Below the pieces are notes generated by a model. It made no database searches. It worked only from the letters and a program-made list of their open reading frames with translations, and was not told the origin of the DNA. Shown here piece by piece: positions 38,779 to 50,627 of a stretch of DNA of 64,000 nt. Source of the stretch: Pseudomonas neuropathica (GTDB taxonomy: Bacteria > Pseudomonadota > Gammaproteobacteria > Pseudomonadales > Pseudomonadaceae); assembly GCF_015461835.1 (NCBI RefSeq), contig NZ_JACOPX010000002.1, forward strand, positions 62,001-126,000, written 5' to 3'. The position numbers were made by a program, and so were the translations under genes. Positions within the stretch are counted from its first letter, which is position 1, and every line of letters starts with the position of its first letter.

Positions 38779-39840
38779 TCAACCGGCTCTTCGCAGCAGC
38801 CAGACACCCGCCAGCGCACAGACCCCGGCCGGCACCAGCACCGCAAACAGCGGCGAGAAACCGAACACCAGGCTCGACGGGCCGAGTAAATCCTGGACGA
38901 TACGGAAGGTGAAGCCCACCAGCACGCCGGTAAACACCCGCTGACCGAGGGTTACCGAGCGCAGCGGACCGAAAATGAAGGAGATCGCCATAAGCACCAG
39001 TGCTGCGGTCACCAGCGGCTGCAACACCTTGACCCAAAATGCCAGCCAGTAGCGGCCGTTGCTCAGGCCCTGCTCGGACAGATAGTGGATGTAGCCCCAC
39101 AAACCACTGATCGACAGCGATTCCGGTGCCATGATCACAGTGCTGAGCAATTGCGGGCTCAACGCCACGTCCCATTGCTCGCTCGGGGTATTGACGACTT
39201 CAGTGCTGCGTTCATGGAACAGCGTGGTGGCAACGTCGGTGAGCTGCCACTTATTGCCGTCGAACTCGGCCTTCTTGGCGAAACTCGAACTCAGCAGGTG
39301 ACGCTCTTTGTCGAAGTGATAACGGGTCACGCCATACAGCAGGCCGTTGGGTTGCACGGCGTTGATGTGGATGAACTCTTCACCTTGACGGTGCCACATA
39401 CCGTGCTTGGCGCTTTGCGCGTCGCCGCTGCCTTGCGCCAGCGAGCGATTGGCCTGGGCCATGCTTTCGGTCGCCGGCGCGACATATTCGCCGATCAGCA
39501 CACCGGCCAGCATCAGCACCAGCATTGGCTTCATGACAGCCCAGACAATACGGCCGATGGACACGCCAGCGGCGCGCATGACGGTCAGCTCACTGCTACT
39601 GGCCAGACTGCCGAGCCCGATCAGGCAACCGATCAACGCCGCCATCGGCAGCATTTCGTAGAGACGGCGTGGCGCGGTCAGCAACACGAAGCTGAGGACA
39701 TCGACAAGGGTGTAGGTGTCGCTGACGTCGCCCATCTCATCGATGAAGGCAAACAAGGTTGCCAGACCGAGAATGATTGCCAGCACGGCGATGATCGCCA
39801 TGAACACGCTGCTGCCGATATAGCGGTCGAGTTTAACCAC
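38779..39840 (-). CDS. lptG: LPS export ABC transporter permease LptG
   Basis: Inner-membrane half-permease that, with LptF and LptB2, extracts LPS and feeds it to the periplasmic LptA bridge. The 353-residue protein has an N-terminal set of three helices (FMAIIAVLAIILGLATLFAF), a large periplasmic beta-jellyroll-like domain, and three C-terminal helices. The start is a GTG overlapping the lptF end by 8 bp with GGAGGTGG ahead, so translation is coupled. Ends at a terminator. Confidence 0.95.
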   Translation of the reverse strand: MVKLDRYIGSSVFMAIIAVLAIILGLATLFAFIDEMGDVSDTYTLVDVLSFVLLTAPRRLYEMLPMAALIGCLIGLGSLASSSELTVMRAAGVSIGRIVWAVMKPMLVLMLAGVLIGEYVAPATESMAQANRSLAQGSGDAQSAKHGMWHRQGEEFIHINAVQPNGLLYGVTRYHFDKERHLLSSSFAKKAEFDGNKWQLTDVATTLFHERSTEVVNTPSEQWDVALSPQLLSTVIMAPESLSISGLWGYIHYLSEQGLSNGRYWLAFWVKVLQPLVTAALVLMAISFIFGPLRSVTLGQRVFTGVLVGFTFRIVQDLLGPSSLVFGFSPLFAVLVPAGVCALAGVWLLRRAG

Positions 39841-40954
39841 GGGCCACCTCCAGCGCGGCAGCGCGACGGCTGGCCATCTTCAGACGCAGCGGCTCCCAAT
39901 AAAGCAAACCGAGACCGATGAACAGGAAGATCGCATGTACCCACCACAGGCCCAGGGCTGGCGGGATCTTGCCTTTTTCAAGGGCGCCGCGGGCGGCAAT
40001 CAGAATGGTCAGGTAAGCCATATAAAGAAGAATCGCCGGCAGCAGCTTGAGGAAACGCCCTTGGCGCGGATTGACGCGCGACAGCGGCACCGCCATCAGG
40101 GTCACGATAAACACCAGTAGCGGCAGGGACACACGCCATTGCAGTTCGGTTTTCGAGCGGATGTCATCGCTGCCCAACAGAGACGAGGTCGGCATGGCGT
40201 CACGGTCGGTGACTTCTTCGCTGACGTCTGGCTTGGGCAGCAGCACACCGTAGGTTTCGTAATGAATAGCGCGGTAATCGGCCTGACCCGGGCTGCCGTC
40301 GTAGCGGTAGCCGTTATCGAGGATCAGGTAGCGGTTGCCGTCGGGACGCACTTCCTGGCGACCGCTTTCGGCCACCAGCACGGAAATCCCGCGATCCTTT
40401 TGATCGGCACCGAGGTTCTTCTGCGAAATGAATACGCTGCCCAGATTGACGCGATCGTCGCTCAAGGTCTCGGTATAGGTGACCCGAGTGCCATCACGCA
40501 GGGCCTGAAAGCGACCCGGCTCGAGGGTGTCGAATTCGGTCAGGGCGTCTTGCTTGTTCAGCAGCAACTGGAATTGATTGGCGCCTTGCGGGGCGAGGCC
40601 CAGGCTCAGCCATGCCACCACCAGTGCCACCAGCGTCGCCGGGAACAGCGTCATGCGAAACAGCTTCTGCTGACTCATGCCAGTGGCCGACAGCACGGTC
40701 ATCTCGCTTTCCAGATACAGGCGACCGTAGGCCAGCAGGATCCCGAGGAACAGACCCAGCGGCAGAATCAGCTGCATGAAACCCGGCAGGCGATAGCCCA
40801 TGATCAGGAACAACGAGCCCGGATCGAGCTGGCCGGCAGCGGCCTGAGCCAGATATTTGATGAAGCGACCGCTCATGATGATGACCAGCAGCACAGCACT
40901 CACGGCGCTGAGGGTCAACAGGACTTCGCGGGACAGATAACGGAAGACGATCAA
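39833..40954 (-). CDS. lptF: LPS export ABC transporter permease LptF
   Basis: Partner of LptG in the LptB2FG complex for LPS extraction. I choose the TTG at 40954 (product begins as MIVFRYLSREVLLTLSAV), because GGAG lies 8 bp upstream; a GTG at 40963 would place GGAG one base from the start. Domain order matches LptG: three helices, periplasmic domain (about 100-260), three helices. 373 residues. It faces the pepA promoter region, which contains the structured element at 41116-41398. Confidence 0.94.
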   Translation of the reverse strand: MIVFRYLSREVLLTLSAVSAVLLVIIMSGRFIKYLAQAAAGQLDPGSLFLIMGYRLPGFMQLILPLGLFLGILLAYGRLYLESEMTVLSATGMSQQKLFRMTLFPATLVALVVAWLSLGLAPQGANQFQLLLNKQDALTEFDTLEPGRFQALRDGTRVTYTETLSDDRVNLGSVFISQKNLGADQKDRGISVLVAESGRQEVRPDGNRYLILDNGYRYDGSPGQADYRAIHYETYGVLLPKPDVSEEVTDRDAMPTSSLLGSDDIRSKTELQWRVSLPLLVFIVTLMAVPLSRVNPRQGRFLKLLPAILLYMAYLTILIAARGALEKGKIPPALGLWWVHAIFLFIGLGLLYWEPLRLKMASRRAAALEVARG

Positions 40955-41115
40955 ACCAGACACTCCAGGGTTGTCAGGCTAAGGCGGCCAAACAAGCAAA
41001 CACATCGACCGGCCCGCAACGCAGAGCCGTCGAAAAAAGATGCGGCATTATCCTGTGATTGAGGGCGCCTGTCACTGCGCACACTCATCCATGTCTGTAA
41101 TCCTTTGCAGATCGT

Positions 41116-43021
<1,906 letters not shown>

Positions 43022-43033
43022 ACCCGCTGACGG

Positions 43034-43059
43034 GCGGCGTTACCTTCGGGTGACGCCGC
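43034..43059 (+). other. UUCG-capped hairpin between pepA and holC
   Basis: GCGGCGTTACC and GGTGACGCCGC pair at 10 of 11 positions around a TTCG tetraloop. No T-run follows, so it looks like an mRNA stabilising or attenuating hairpin rather than a terminator. Confidence 0.65.
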
Positions 43060-43078
43060 TTGCTGCTCTGGAACCGCA

Positions 43079-43507
43079 ATGACCAAAGTCGACTTCTATA
43101 TCCTGCCCAGCGCTGACCCTTCGGCGCGCCTGGACTTTGCCTGCAAGCTCACCGAGAAAGCCTGGCGCATGGGCCATCGCATCTACCTGCATTGCAGCGA
43201 TGCCGCTCAGCGCGACGATCTCGATGCGCGCTTGTGGGCATTCAAGGGCGAAACGTTCGTGCCGCATGGCCCGGCTGACAGCGAACCGGACGGTTTGATT
43301 GTGTTGGGATTGGGTGATGACTGCGGTCAGCACCAGGATTTGCTGGTCAACCTCGACCTGAAAGTCCCGGCCTTCGCCAGCAAATTCGCCCGTGTGGCGG
43401 AGGTGGTGGTGGAAGATCCGACAATTCGGGCGGCCGCGCGGGAGAGTTTCCGTTTCTACCGCGAACAGGGCTATCCTCTGCAAGACCACCGTTTACAGCG
43501 ACTCTGA
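43079..43507 (+). CDS. holC: DNA polymerase III chi subunit
   Basis: Clamp-loader accessory subunit that links the replicase to SSB. The 142-residue protein starts MTKVDFYILPSADPSARLDF and has KAWRMGHRIYLHC, the usual chi pattern, and SKFARVAEVVVED. It sits between pepA and valS, its conserved place in Pseudomonas. The ATG begins 57 bp after the pepA stop. Confidence 0.93.
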   Translation: MTKVDFYILPSADPSARLDFACKLTEKAWRMGHRIYLHCSDAAQRDDLDARLWAFKGETFVPHGPADSEPDGLIVLGLGDDCGQHQDLLVNLDLKVPAFASKFARVAEVVVEDPTIRAAARESFRFYREQGYPLQDHRLQRL

Positions 43508-43515
43508 GCATTCCA

Positions 43516-43908
43516 ATGGACACTCCGAAACCGCAACAAAAGTCCGCACACCTGTTGGATGATCTTGAATCGATCCGCCAGTTGCTCGGCGATGACAACC
43601 TGCAACCACCGCTGTTGACCGACACGGTCGACGATGGCGAACAGGAACAGATTCCGATGTTGTTTGATTCGGTCGGCAACGAGCCGGCTGCTGTCGAACC
43701 ACCACCCGCGCCAGCCCCGACACCCGCCGCCCCGACTGCGACCGCTGCCAAAGGCCCGGACGCCCTGCTCCACCTGGACAGCGAACTGCGCGCCGCCGCG
43801 CAATTGATCATGCAAGACGTGATCGATGACTTCGCACCGCACATCGAAACCGAAATCAAGCGCCGGCTCGATGCACGCATGGAACGACTGCTCAGCCAAT
43901 ACGAATAA
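43516..43908 (+). CDS. Small acidic protein of unknown function downstream of holC
   Basis: A 130-residue cytoplasmic protein, 8 bp after holC. An acidic N-terminal part (HLLDDLESIRQLLGDDN) is followed by a proline/alanine-rich linker (EPPPAPAPTPAAPTATAAKG) and an amphipathic helical C-terminus (IETEIKRRLDARMERLLSQYE). It resembles the conserved Pseudomonas protein at this place (PA3833-like as I recall). The tight position suggests it may act with the replisome, but that is inference. Confidence 0.75.
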   Translation: MDTPKPQQKSAHLLDDLESIRQLLGDDNLQPPLLTDTVDDGEQEQIPMLFDSVGNEPAAVEPPPAPAPTPAAPTATAAKGPDALLHLDSELRAAAQLIMQDVIDDFAPHIETEIKRRLDARMERLLSQYE

Positions 43909-43916
43909 CGTACCCC

Positions 43917-44005
43917 GTGTAGGAGCTGCCGCAGGCTGCGATCTTTTGACCTTTGTTTTTTAAAGACAAGATCAAAAGATCGCAGCCTTCGGCAGCTCCT
44001 ACATT
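43917..44005. repeat. REP pair, family B (GGAG ends outward)
   Basis: GTAGGAGCTGCCGCAGGCTG and the inverse copy with CTTCGG lie just upstream of valS; the valS leader at 44006-44102 follows it. Confidence 0.85.
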
Positions 44006-44102
44006 TAGATCTCCATCCGGCCCGCCCCGCTCGCCCTCGGCCCCATGCCCCGCTATACTCGTCGGCTTTTCCTGAATTAATGCCAATAGGGTCCCGCCGC
44101 GC

Positions 44103-46949
44103 ATGGATAAGACCTACCAGCCGCACGCCATTGAAACTTCCTGGTACAACACCTGGGAGTCCGAGAACTACTTCGCCCCGCAAGGCGCGGGCGACTCCTA
44201 CACCATCATGATCCCGCCGCCGAACGTCACCGGCAGCCTGCACATGGGTCACGGTTTCAACAACGCGATCATGGACGCCCTGATCCGTTTCCGCCGCATG
44301 CAGGGTCGCAATACCCTGTGGCAGCCGGGCACCGACCACGCCGGTATCGCCACGCAGATGCTGGTGGAGCGTCAACTGGAAGCCACCGGCCAGAATCGTC
44401 ACGATCTGGGCCGCGAGAAGTTCCTCGAGAAAGTCTGGGAGTGGAAGGATCAGTCCGGCGGCAACATCAGCCGTCAGATCCGCCGCCTCGGCTCGTCCGT
44501 CGACTGGAGCCGCGAGCGCTTCACCATGGACGACGGCCTCTCGGAAGCGGTCAAAGAAGCGTTCGTGCGCCTGCACGAAGACGGTCTGATCTATCGCGGC
44601 AAGCGTCTGGTCAACTGGGACACCAAACTGCACACGGCGATTTCCGACCTCGAAGTGGAAAACCACGACGAGAAAGGTTTCCTGTGGAACCTGAAGTACC
44701 CGCTGGCTGACGGCGTGAAAACCGCTGAAGGCAACGATTTCCTGATCGTCGCGACCACCCGTCCGGAAACCATGCTCGGCGACTCCGCCGTTGCGGTGAA
44801 CCCGAACGATGAGCGCTACCAGGCCCTGATCGGCAAGTTTGTCGAGCTGCCACTGGTTGGCCGCCGCATCCCGATCATCGCCGACGATTACTGCGATCCT
44901 GAATTCGGCACCGGCTGCGTGAAAATCACCCCGGCCCACGATTTCAACGACTACGAAGTCGGCAAGCGCCACAACCTGCCGCTGCTGAACATCTTCGACA
45001 AGAACGCTAACGTGCTGCCAGCCGCCCAGGTGTTCAACCTCGACGGTACGCTGAACGACAGCATCGATGGCGCGATTCCGGCTGAGTACGCCGGCCTTGA
45101 GCGTTTCGAAGCGCGCAAGCAAATCGTGGCTGCGTTCGACGCCGCCGGCCTGCTGGTCAGCGTCAACGACCACGGCCTGAAAGTGCCGAAAGGCGACCGC
45201 TCCGGCACCATCATCGAGCCGTGGCTGACTGACCAGTGGTACGTGTCGACCAAACCGCTGGCCGAGCCTGCGATTGCTGCCGTTGAAGATGGCCGCATCC
45301 AGTTCGTGCCGAAGCAGTACGAAAACATGTACTTCTCGTGGATGCGCGACATCCAGGACTGGTGCATCAGCCGTCAGCTGTGGTGGGGCCACCGGATTCC
45401 GGCCTGGTACGACGAGTCGGGCAAGGTCTACGTTGGTCGCGACGAAGCCGAAGTGCGCGCCAAGCACAACCTCGGCCCGGACGTGGCGCTGCAACAGGAC
45501 AACGACGTACTCGACACCTGGTTCAGTTCCGGCCTGTGGACGTTCTCCACTCTGGGTTGGCCTGAGCAGACCGAATTCCTGAAGAAATTCCACTCCACCG
45601 ACGTGCTGGTGACGGGCTTCGACATCATTTTCTTCTGGGTTGCCCGGATGATCATGCTGACCATGCACCTGATCAAGAACGAGGACGGCACGCCGCAGGT
45701 TCCGTTCAAGACCGTTTACGTGCACGGTCTGGTGCGCGATGGCCAGGGCCAGAAGATGTCCAAGTCCAAGGGCAACGTTCTGGATCCGCTGGACATCATC
45801 GACGGTATCGAGCTGGAAGAACTGGTGCAGAAACGCACCTCCGGCCTGATGCAGCCGAAACTGGCGAAGAAGATCGAGAAGCAGACCCGCGACGAATTCG
45901 CCGACGGCATCGCCAGCTACGGCACCGACGCCCTGCGCTTCACCTTCTGCTCGCTGGCCTCGACCGGTCGCGACATCAAGTTCGACATGGGCCGCGTCGA
46001 AGGCTATCGCAACTTCTGCAACAAGATCTGGAACGCCGCGCGTTATGTTCTGGACAAGGGCGAAGACTGCGGCCAGAACGGCGAAGCCTACGAGCTGTCG
46101 CTGGCGGATCGCTGGATCATCTCGCAACTGCAACGCACTGAAGCCGAAGTGACCCGTCAGCTGGATCAATTCCGTTTCGACCTGGCAGCACAAGCGCTGT
46201 ACGAGTTCATCTGGAACCAGTACTGCGATTGGTACCTGGAGCTGTCCAAGCCTGTGCTGTGGGACGAGAACGCACCGGTTGAACGTCAGCGCGGCACTCG
46301 CCGTACGCTGGTTCGCGTACTGGAAGTGGCACTGCGCCTGGCGCATCCGTTCATGCCGTTCATCACTGAAGAAATCTGGCAGCGCATCGCGCCGCTGGCT
46401 GGTATTCAGGGCAAGACGATCATGCTGCAAGCGTGGCCAGTGGCCAACGAAGAGCGCATCGATCCGGCTGCCGAAGACGACATCGAATGGCTCAAGGAAC
46501 TGATGCTCGGCACGCGTAACATCCGTGGCGAAATGAACATTGGCCCGGGCAAGCCACTGCCGATCTACCTGAAGAACGTCAGCGCTGAAGACCAGCGCCG
46601 TCTGACCGAGAACGAAGCGCTGCTGAAGAAACTGGCGCGTCTGGAATCGATCACCGTTCTGCAGGCCGGCGAAGAAGCGCCGCTGTCCGCCACCGCACTG
46701 GTTGGCGAGATGGAAGTGCTGGTACCAATGGCCGGCCTGATCGACAAGGGCGCTGAACTGGCGCGTCTGGACAAGGAAATCCTGCGTTTGCAGGGCGAAG
46801 TCCAGCGCGTCGGCGGCAAATTGTCCAACGCCGGTTTCGTCGACAAGGCCCCGGCCGAAGTCATCGAGAAGGAACGCGCCAAACTGGCCGAGGCTGAACA
46901 AGCCTTGGGCAAACTGGCCGAGCAGCACGCGCGGATTGCCAGCCTGTAA
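44103..46949 (+). CDS. valS: Valyl-tRNA synthetase
   Basis: Class I aminoacyl-tRNA synthetase charging tRNA-Val, with an editing domain that removes mischarged threonine. 948 residues. The HIGH-like motif is [15 protein letters not shown] and the KMSKS motif [13 protein letters not shown]. The CP1 editing domain occupies roughly 180-440. The C-terminal coiled-coil arm ([20 protein letters not shown]) is intact. Preceded by a REP pair and followed by a strong terminator, so a separate unit from holC. Confidence 0.98.
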   Translation: MDKTYQPHAIETSWYNTWESENYFAPQGAGDSYTIMIPPPNVTGSLHMGHGFNNAIMDALIRFRRMQGRNTLWQPGTDHAGIATQMLVERQLEATGQNRHDLGREKFLEKVWEWKDQSGGNISRQIRRLGSSVDWSRERFTMDDGLSEAVKEAFVRLHEDGLIYRGKRLVNWDTKLHTAISDLEVENHDEKGFLWNLKYPLADGVKTAEGNDFLIVATTRPETMLGDSAVAVNPNDERYQALIGKFVELPLVGRRIPIIADDYCDPEFGTGCVKITPAHDFNDYEVGKRHNLPLLNIFDKNANVLPAAQVFNLDGTLNDSIDGAIPAEYAGLERFEARKQIVAAFDAAGLLVSVNDHGLKVPKGDRSGTIIEPWLTDQWYVSTKPLAEPAIAAVEDGRIQFVPKQYENMYFSWMRDIQDWCISRQLWWGHRIPAWYDESGKVYVGRDEAEVRAKHNLGPDVALQQDNDVLDTWFSSGLWTFSTLGWPEQTEFLKKFHSTDVLVTGFDIIFFWVARMIMLTMHLIKNEDGTPQVPFKTVYVHGLVRDGQGQKMSKSKGNVLDPLDIIDGIELEELVQKRTSGLMQPKLAKKIEKQTRDEFADGIASYGTDALRFTFCSLASTGRDIKFDMGRVEGYRNFCNKIWNAARYVLDKGEDCGQNGEAYELSLADRWIISQLQRTEAEVTRQLDQFRFDLAAQALYEFIWNQYCDWYLELSKPVLWDENAPVERQRGTRRTLVRVLEVALRLAHPFMPFITEEIWQRIAPLAGIQGKTIMLQAWPVANEERIDPAAEDDIEWLKELMLGTRNIRGEMNIGPGKPLPIYLKNVSAEDQRRLTENEALLKKLARLESITVLQAGEEAPLSATALVGEMEVLVPMAGLIDKGAELARLDKEILRLQGEVQRVGGKLSNAGFVDKAPAEVIEKERAKLAEAEQALGKLAEQHARIASL

Positions 46950-46967
46950 GGGCAAATCGCAATGAAG

Positions 46968-46995
46968 AAGGGAGGCCCAGGTGGCCTCCTTTTTT
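46968..46995 (+). terminator. Intrinsic terminator after valS
   Basis: GGAGGCC and GGCCTCC pair around CAGGT, with a T-run to about 46995. The hairpin begins 21 bases after the valS stop. Confidence 0.9.
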
Positions 46996-47014
46996 CATTC
47001 CCGCCACTTCCCCC

Positions 47015-47102
47015 CTGTAGGAGCTGCCGCAGGCTGCGATCTTTTGATCTGGCTTTTAAAAACCAAGATCAAAAGATCGCAGCCTGCGGCAGCTCCTACA
47101 TG
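47015..47102. repeat. REP pair, family B (GGAG ends outward)
   Basis: GTAGGAGCTGCCGCAGGCTG copies in inverted orientation, with GATCTTTTGATC near the centre, between the valS terminator and rlmF. Confidence 0.85.
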
Positions 47103-47173
47103 GGATCGGCGCATAGCTCGTCAATGTGGGACAATACCCGCCACTTTCAGCCATACCCGAATCGACCACGCCC

Positions 47174-48193
47174 ATGAACGCCCCCCGCACACCCAAACCT
47201 GCGCGCAAGAAGCCTGATTCCGCGACCCCGGCCAAGACCGTCGAGCCGCGTGAAAAGGCCAGCCTGCACCCGCGCAATCGCCATCAGGGTCGTTACGACT
47301 TCCCGGCGCTGATCAAAACCACGCCGGAACTGGCGAAGTTCGTGATCACCAACCCGTACGGCAAGGAAAGCATCGACTTCGCCAGCCCCGATGCGGTGCG
47401 CGTTTTCAACCGGGCGCTGCTCAAGTCGTTTTATGGCATCCAGCATTGGGACATTCCGGCAGACTACCTCTGCCCGCCTGTACCGGGCCGTGCCGATTAC
47501 GTGCACTTCCTCGCGGATTTGCTGGCGAGCATGAACGACGGCAAGGTCCCGCGCGGCGCGATCGTCAACGTGCTGGACATCGGCATGGGCGCCAACTGCG
47601 TGTATCCGCTGATCGGTAACAGCGAATACCGCTGGCACTTCCTCGGTTCGGAGATCGATCCGACCGCCGTGGCCGCAGCCAAAGCCATCGTCCAGTCCAA
47701 CGACCTGAGCAAGGTTATCCAGCTGCGCCAGCAGGAAAACCGCAAGCACATCCTGATTGGCTTGCTGGAGCCGGGCGAGCGCTTTGACCTGACCATGTGC
47801 AACCCGCCGTTCCACGCCTCGATGGACGAGGCGACCAAGGGCAGCGAGCGCAAATGGCGCGCACTGGGCAAGGCTGACCCGAAACGCAAACTGCCGGTAC
47901 TGAACTTCGGTGGCCAGTCGGCGGAGCTGTGGTGTGAAGGTGGCGAGGCGCGTTTCGTGACGCAACTGATCGCCGAGAGTGCCAACTTCCAGCATAAAGT
48001 GCTGTGGTTCAGCACGCTGGTGTCGAAAGCGTCGAACCTGCCGGCCATCGAAACCGCGCTGAAAAAGGCCGGCGTACTGGAAAGCCAGGTCGTGGAAATG
48101 TCTCAGGGCCAGAAGCAGAGCCGCTTTGTGGCCTGGACCTTCCAGACCAAGTCCGAGCAGCAGATCTGGCGCCGCGAGCGCTGGGTTCGCTGA
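47174..48193 (+). CDS. rlmF: 23S rRNA (adenine(1618)-N6)-methyltransferase
   Basis: Methylates A1618 of 23S rRNA with S-adenosylmethionine. The start at 47174 ([20 protein letters not shown]) gives 339 residues; a GTG 48 bp earlier is possible but lacks a site. A basic N-terminal extension (about 1-40) precedes the methyltransferase fold, with [16 protein letters not shown] and the adenine-methylating motif NPPFHASM. It ends at a REP pair. Confidence 0.93.
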   Translation: MNAPRTPKPARKKPDSATPAKTVEPREKASLHPRNRHQGRYDFPALIKTTPELAKFVITNPYGKESIDFASPDAVRVFNRALLKSFYGIQHWDIPADYLCPPVPGRADYVHFLADLLASMNDGKVPRGAIVNVLDIGMGANCVYPLIGNSEYRWHFLGSEIDPTAVAAAKAIVQSNDLSKVIQLRQQENRKHILIGLLEPGERFDLTMCNPPFHASMDEATKGSERKWRALGKADPKRKLPVLNFGGQSAELWCEGGEARFVTQLIAESANFQHKVLWFSTLVSKASNLPAIETALKKAGVLESQVVEMSQGQKQSRFVAWTFQTKSEQQIWRRERWVR

Positions 48194-48210
48194 TAGCTGC
48201 GCAGAGGCCC

Positions 48211-48306
48211 CTGTAGGAGCTGCGGCACGCTGCGATCTTTTGATCTTGATCCCGAAGAACAAGATCAAAAGATCGCAGCCTCGTTTCACTCGACAGCTCC
48301 TACAGG
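48211..48306. repeat. REP pair, family B, diverged centre
   Basis: Outer GTAGGAGCTG / CAGCTCCTAC ends and inner GATCTTTTGATC are intact, but the right copy carries TCGTTTCACTCGA in place of the usual core, so the pair is imperfect. Confidence 0.75.
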
Positions 48307-48336
48307 CGGTGTCATTCCTCGCCAAATCGCAGGCAC

Positions 48337-48377
48337 AAAAAAACCGTGCCCGGATCACTCCGGTGCACGGTTTTTTT
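48337..48377. terminator. Intrinsic terminator of the HU gene
   Basis: AAAAAAACCGTGC and GCACGGTTTTTTT are perfect inverted repeats (48337-48349 and 48365-48377); the loop itself contains CCGG ... CCGG. It ends the leftward HU gene and can act from both sides. Confidence 0.93.
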
Positions 48378-48388
48378 ATCGCTGCGTC

Positions 48389-48670
48389 TTACTTGTTCAC
48401 AGCGTCGGTCAGGCCTTTGGCCACAACCAGCTTGATCACTTTCTTAGCAGGGATTTCGATGGCAGCGCCAGTCGAAGGGTTACGGCCAGTGCGGGCAGGA
48501 CGCTCGGTCACTTTCAGCTTGCCGATACCTGGCAAGGTGATTTCGCCGCCGTTTTCCAGCTGATCGGCAACGATTTGGCCCAGTTGGTCCAGAGCGTTAC
48601 GCGCGGTGGTTTTCGGCGCGTCGATAGCTTCAGCGATGTCGGCGATCAGTTGGTCTTTAGTAAGAGCCAT
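48389..48670 (-). CDS. hupN: DNA-binding protein HU, HupN-like
   Basis: Nucleoid-associated HU-family protein that bends and compacts DNA as a dimer. The start at 48670 (MALTKDQLIADIAEAIDAPK) gives 93 residues. The beta-arm signature TGRNPSTGAAIEIPAKKV is present. As I recall, P. putida has three HU paralogues and hupN lies next to rlmF and ndpA as here, which is why the symbol is used. Confidence 0.9.
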   Translation of the reverse strand: MALTKDQLIADIAEAIDAPKTTARNALDQLGQIVADQLENGGEITLPGIGKLKVTERPARTGRNPSTGAAIEIPAKKVIKLVVAKGLTDAVNK

Positions 48671-48985
48671 GTAGTGTTCCTTCCCTATCAAATTCATATG
48701 GATTGCAGAGTGCAGTGTCAGCCATCGAGCCCGATCTTCTGGATCTGGCACCCTCGGCGATAACCACGACGAGTCGGGTTATAGATGCCGAAATCAGGGT
48801 TTGGTTCGACCTGACAAATGCTGATTGCACGCTTAACGCAGTGACTTCGCGTAAGACCGGGCAAAACTAGCACAGAGACGGGGAAATATCCGCCTCTAGC
48901 TACCCATTTGGTCAGCTTTATTGCGCTAAATCGGTAAAAAACTGCATATGCGTCAGTGCGCGCCCCGGTTTTGCCCTACAACCCC
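48671..48985 (-). other. Upstream region of the HU gene, no gene seen
   Basis: About 315 bp with no gene-like ORF. ATAACC (48760-48765) and GGTTAT (48777-48782) flank an inner GAC/GTC pair, a possible operator or hairpin in the HU leader. I cannot place a convincing promoter. Confidence 0.4.
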
Positions 48986-49072
48986 CTGTAGGAGCTGCCG
49001 AAGGCTGCGATCTTTTGATCTGGCTTTTCAAGAAAACAAGATCAAAAGATCGCAGCCTTCGGCAGCTCCTAC
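48986..49072. repeat. REP pair, family B (GGAG ends outward)
   Basis: GTAGGAGCTGCCGAAGGCTG with an exact inverted partner; the spacer is AT-rich. It separates the divergent HU and ndpA genes. Confidence 0.85.
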
Positions 49073-49156
49073 GGAGAGTCTCGACCGGAGATTCGGGTAC
49101 ACTTAGCGCTTTTTCGGGGGAGCCTGCCCTCCTCCCTTCCAACAGCCGAGAAGCCC

Positions 49157-50161
49157 ATGCCGATCCGTCATTGCATCGTCCACCTGATCGACAAAAAACC
49201 CGACGGCACGCCCGCAGTTCTGCACGCCCGCGACACGGAACTGGCCGAGTCTGCAGCCATCGAGAACATGCTCGCCGACCTCAACGAGAGCTATAACGCC
49301 AAACAGGGCAAAGCCTGGGGCCTGTTCCATCCGGAGTCCGGCGCGTTCCCGTTCAGCGGCTGGCTGAAGGAATACATGGAAGGCAGCAAGGACTTCACCG
49401 CGTTCAGCAAAGTCGCGGTCGAGCACCTGCAGAAGCTGATGGAAGAGTCGAACCTGTCGGTCGGCGGTCACGTGTTGTTCGCCCACTATCAGCAAGGCAT
49501 GACCGATTACCTGGCCATCGCCCTGCTCCACCACAGCGAAGGCGTGGCGGTGACCGATGAGCTGGACGTGACCCCTTCGCGCCACCTCGACCTCGGCCAG
49601 TTACACCTGGCGGCGCGGATCAACGTGTCCGAGTGGCAGAACAACAAGCAGTCCAAGCAGTACATCTCGTTCATCAAAGGCAAGAACGGCAAAAAGGTCT
49701 CCGAGTACTTCCGCGACTTCATCGGTTGCCAGGAAGGCGTCGACGGCCCGGGCGAGACCCGCACGCTGCTCAAGGCTTTCAGTGACTTCGTCGAAAGCGA
49801 AGACCTGCCGGAAGACTCCGCCCGCGAGAAGACCAAGACCCTGGTCGATTACGCCAGCAGTCAGGCCAAACTCGGCGAACCGATGGGCCTGGAAGAGCTC
49901 TCGGAGCTGATCGACGAAGAGCGTCCGAAAGCCTTCTATGATCACATTCGCAACAAGGACTACGGCCTGTCGCCGGAGATTCCTGCGGATAAACGCACTC
50001 TCAACCAGTTCCGCCGTTTCACCGGCCGCGCCGAAGGCCTGTCGATCAGCTTTGAAGCACACCTGCTGGGTTCGAAGATCGAGTACGACGAAGAGGCTGG
50101 CACCTTGGTGATCAAGGGCCTGCCAACGTCGCTCACCGATCAGTTGAAGCGGCGTAACTGA
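49157..50161 (+). CDS. ndpA: Nucleoid-associated protein NdpA/YejK
   Basis: Nucleoid-associated protein of the 37-kDa YejK/NdpA family; E. coli YejK interacts with topoisomerase IV. The 334 residues begin [20 protein letters not shown], with [15 protein letters not shown], then [20 protein letters not shown], as in the family. The stop shares bases with the ATG of the glutaredoxin gene (TGATG), so the two are coupled. Confidence 0.93.
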   Translation: MPIRHCIVHLIDKKPDGTPAVLHARDTELAESAAIENMLADLNESYNAKQGKAWGLFHPESGAFPFSGWLKEYMEGSKDFTAFSKVAVEHLQKLMEESNLSVGGHVLFAHYQQGMTDYLAIALLHHSEGVAVTDELDVTPSRHLDLGQLHLAARINVSEWQNNKQSKQYISFIKGKNGKKVSEYFRDFIGCQEGVDGPGETRTLLKAFSDFVESEDLPEDSAREKTKTLVDYASSQAKLGEPMGLEELSELIDEERPKAFYDHIRNKDYGLSPEIPADKRTLNQFRRFTGRAEGLSISFEAHLLGSKIEYDEEAGTLVIKGLPTSLTDQLKRRN

Positions 50162-50511
50162 TGCTCGGCAATGTGCTGAAGAAGGTCGCTCTGGTTCTGC
50201 TGGTGGTCGTGGTCTATCAGAACTGGGGCAAGATCGAGCGGCTGTTCAACCCGTCGCAGATGGTCTCGGAGCAGACACGGGCGCAGGCCAATGTCGTGCT
50301 CTACGCCACTGACTGGTGCGGCTACTGCAAGCAGACCAAACGCTTTCTCGACAGCAAAGGGATTGCGTTCAAGGAGTTCGATATCGAGAAGGATGCCGAG
50401 GCGCGCAAGGCGTATGAGGCATTGGGTGGACGCGGGATTCCGTTGATCGATGTGAATGGCACGTTGATTCGCGGTTTTGACCCGGACGAAATCCTCGCCG
50501 CCCTGAAATGA
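50161..50511 (+). CDS. Membrane-anchored glutaredoxin-like protein
   Basis: A 116-residue redox protein. An N-terminal hydrophobic segment VLKKVALVLLVVVVYQNWGK likely anchors it to the inner membrane; the glutaredoxin fold follows with the active site ATDWCGYCKQTKR and the cis-Pro region GGRGIPLIDVNG, then GFDPDEI. The start codon overlaps the ndpA stop. The CxxC pair is complete, so a dithiol mechanism is expected. Orientation of the domain (cytoplasmic or periplasmic) is unknown. Confidence 0.85.
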   Translation: MLGNVLKKVALVLLVVVVYQNWGKIERLFNPSQMVSEQTRAQANVVLYATDWCGYCKQTKRFLDSKGIAFKEFDIEKDAEARKAYEALGGRGIPLIDVNGTLIRGFDPDEILAALK

Positions 50512-50512
50512 C

Positions 50513-50604
50513 CTGTAGGAGTGAGCCTGCTCGCGATAGCGGTGTGTCAGTCGATAAATCCGCCGATTGACACACCGCTATCGCGAGCAGGCTCACTCCT
50601 ACAA
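50513..50604. repeat. REP pair, family A (GGAG ends outward)
   Basis: GTAGGAGTGAGCCTGCTCGC pair with a strongly mirrored centre, GCGATAGCGGTGTGTCA / TGACACACCGCTATCGC, so nearly the whole 92 bp can fold. Confidence 0.9.
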
Positions 50605-50627
50605 AGTTTTGCATCAGACTTGAGAGA

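Noticed and set aside
43347..46955. Very long open frame (about 1200 codons) on the minus strand opposite valS and holC
   Set aside because: It mirrors GC-rich codon positions of valS; the product is His/Gln/Arg/Val-rich with no domain, and valS is complete with all motifs.
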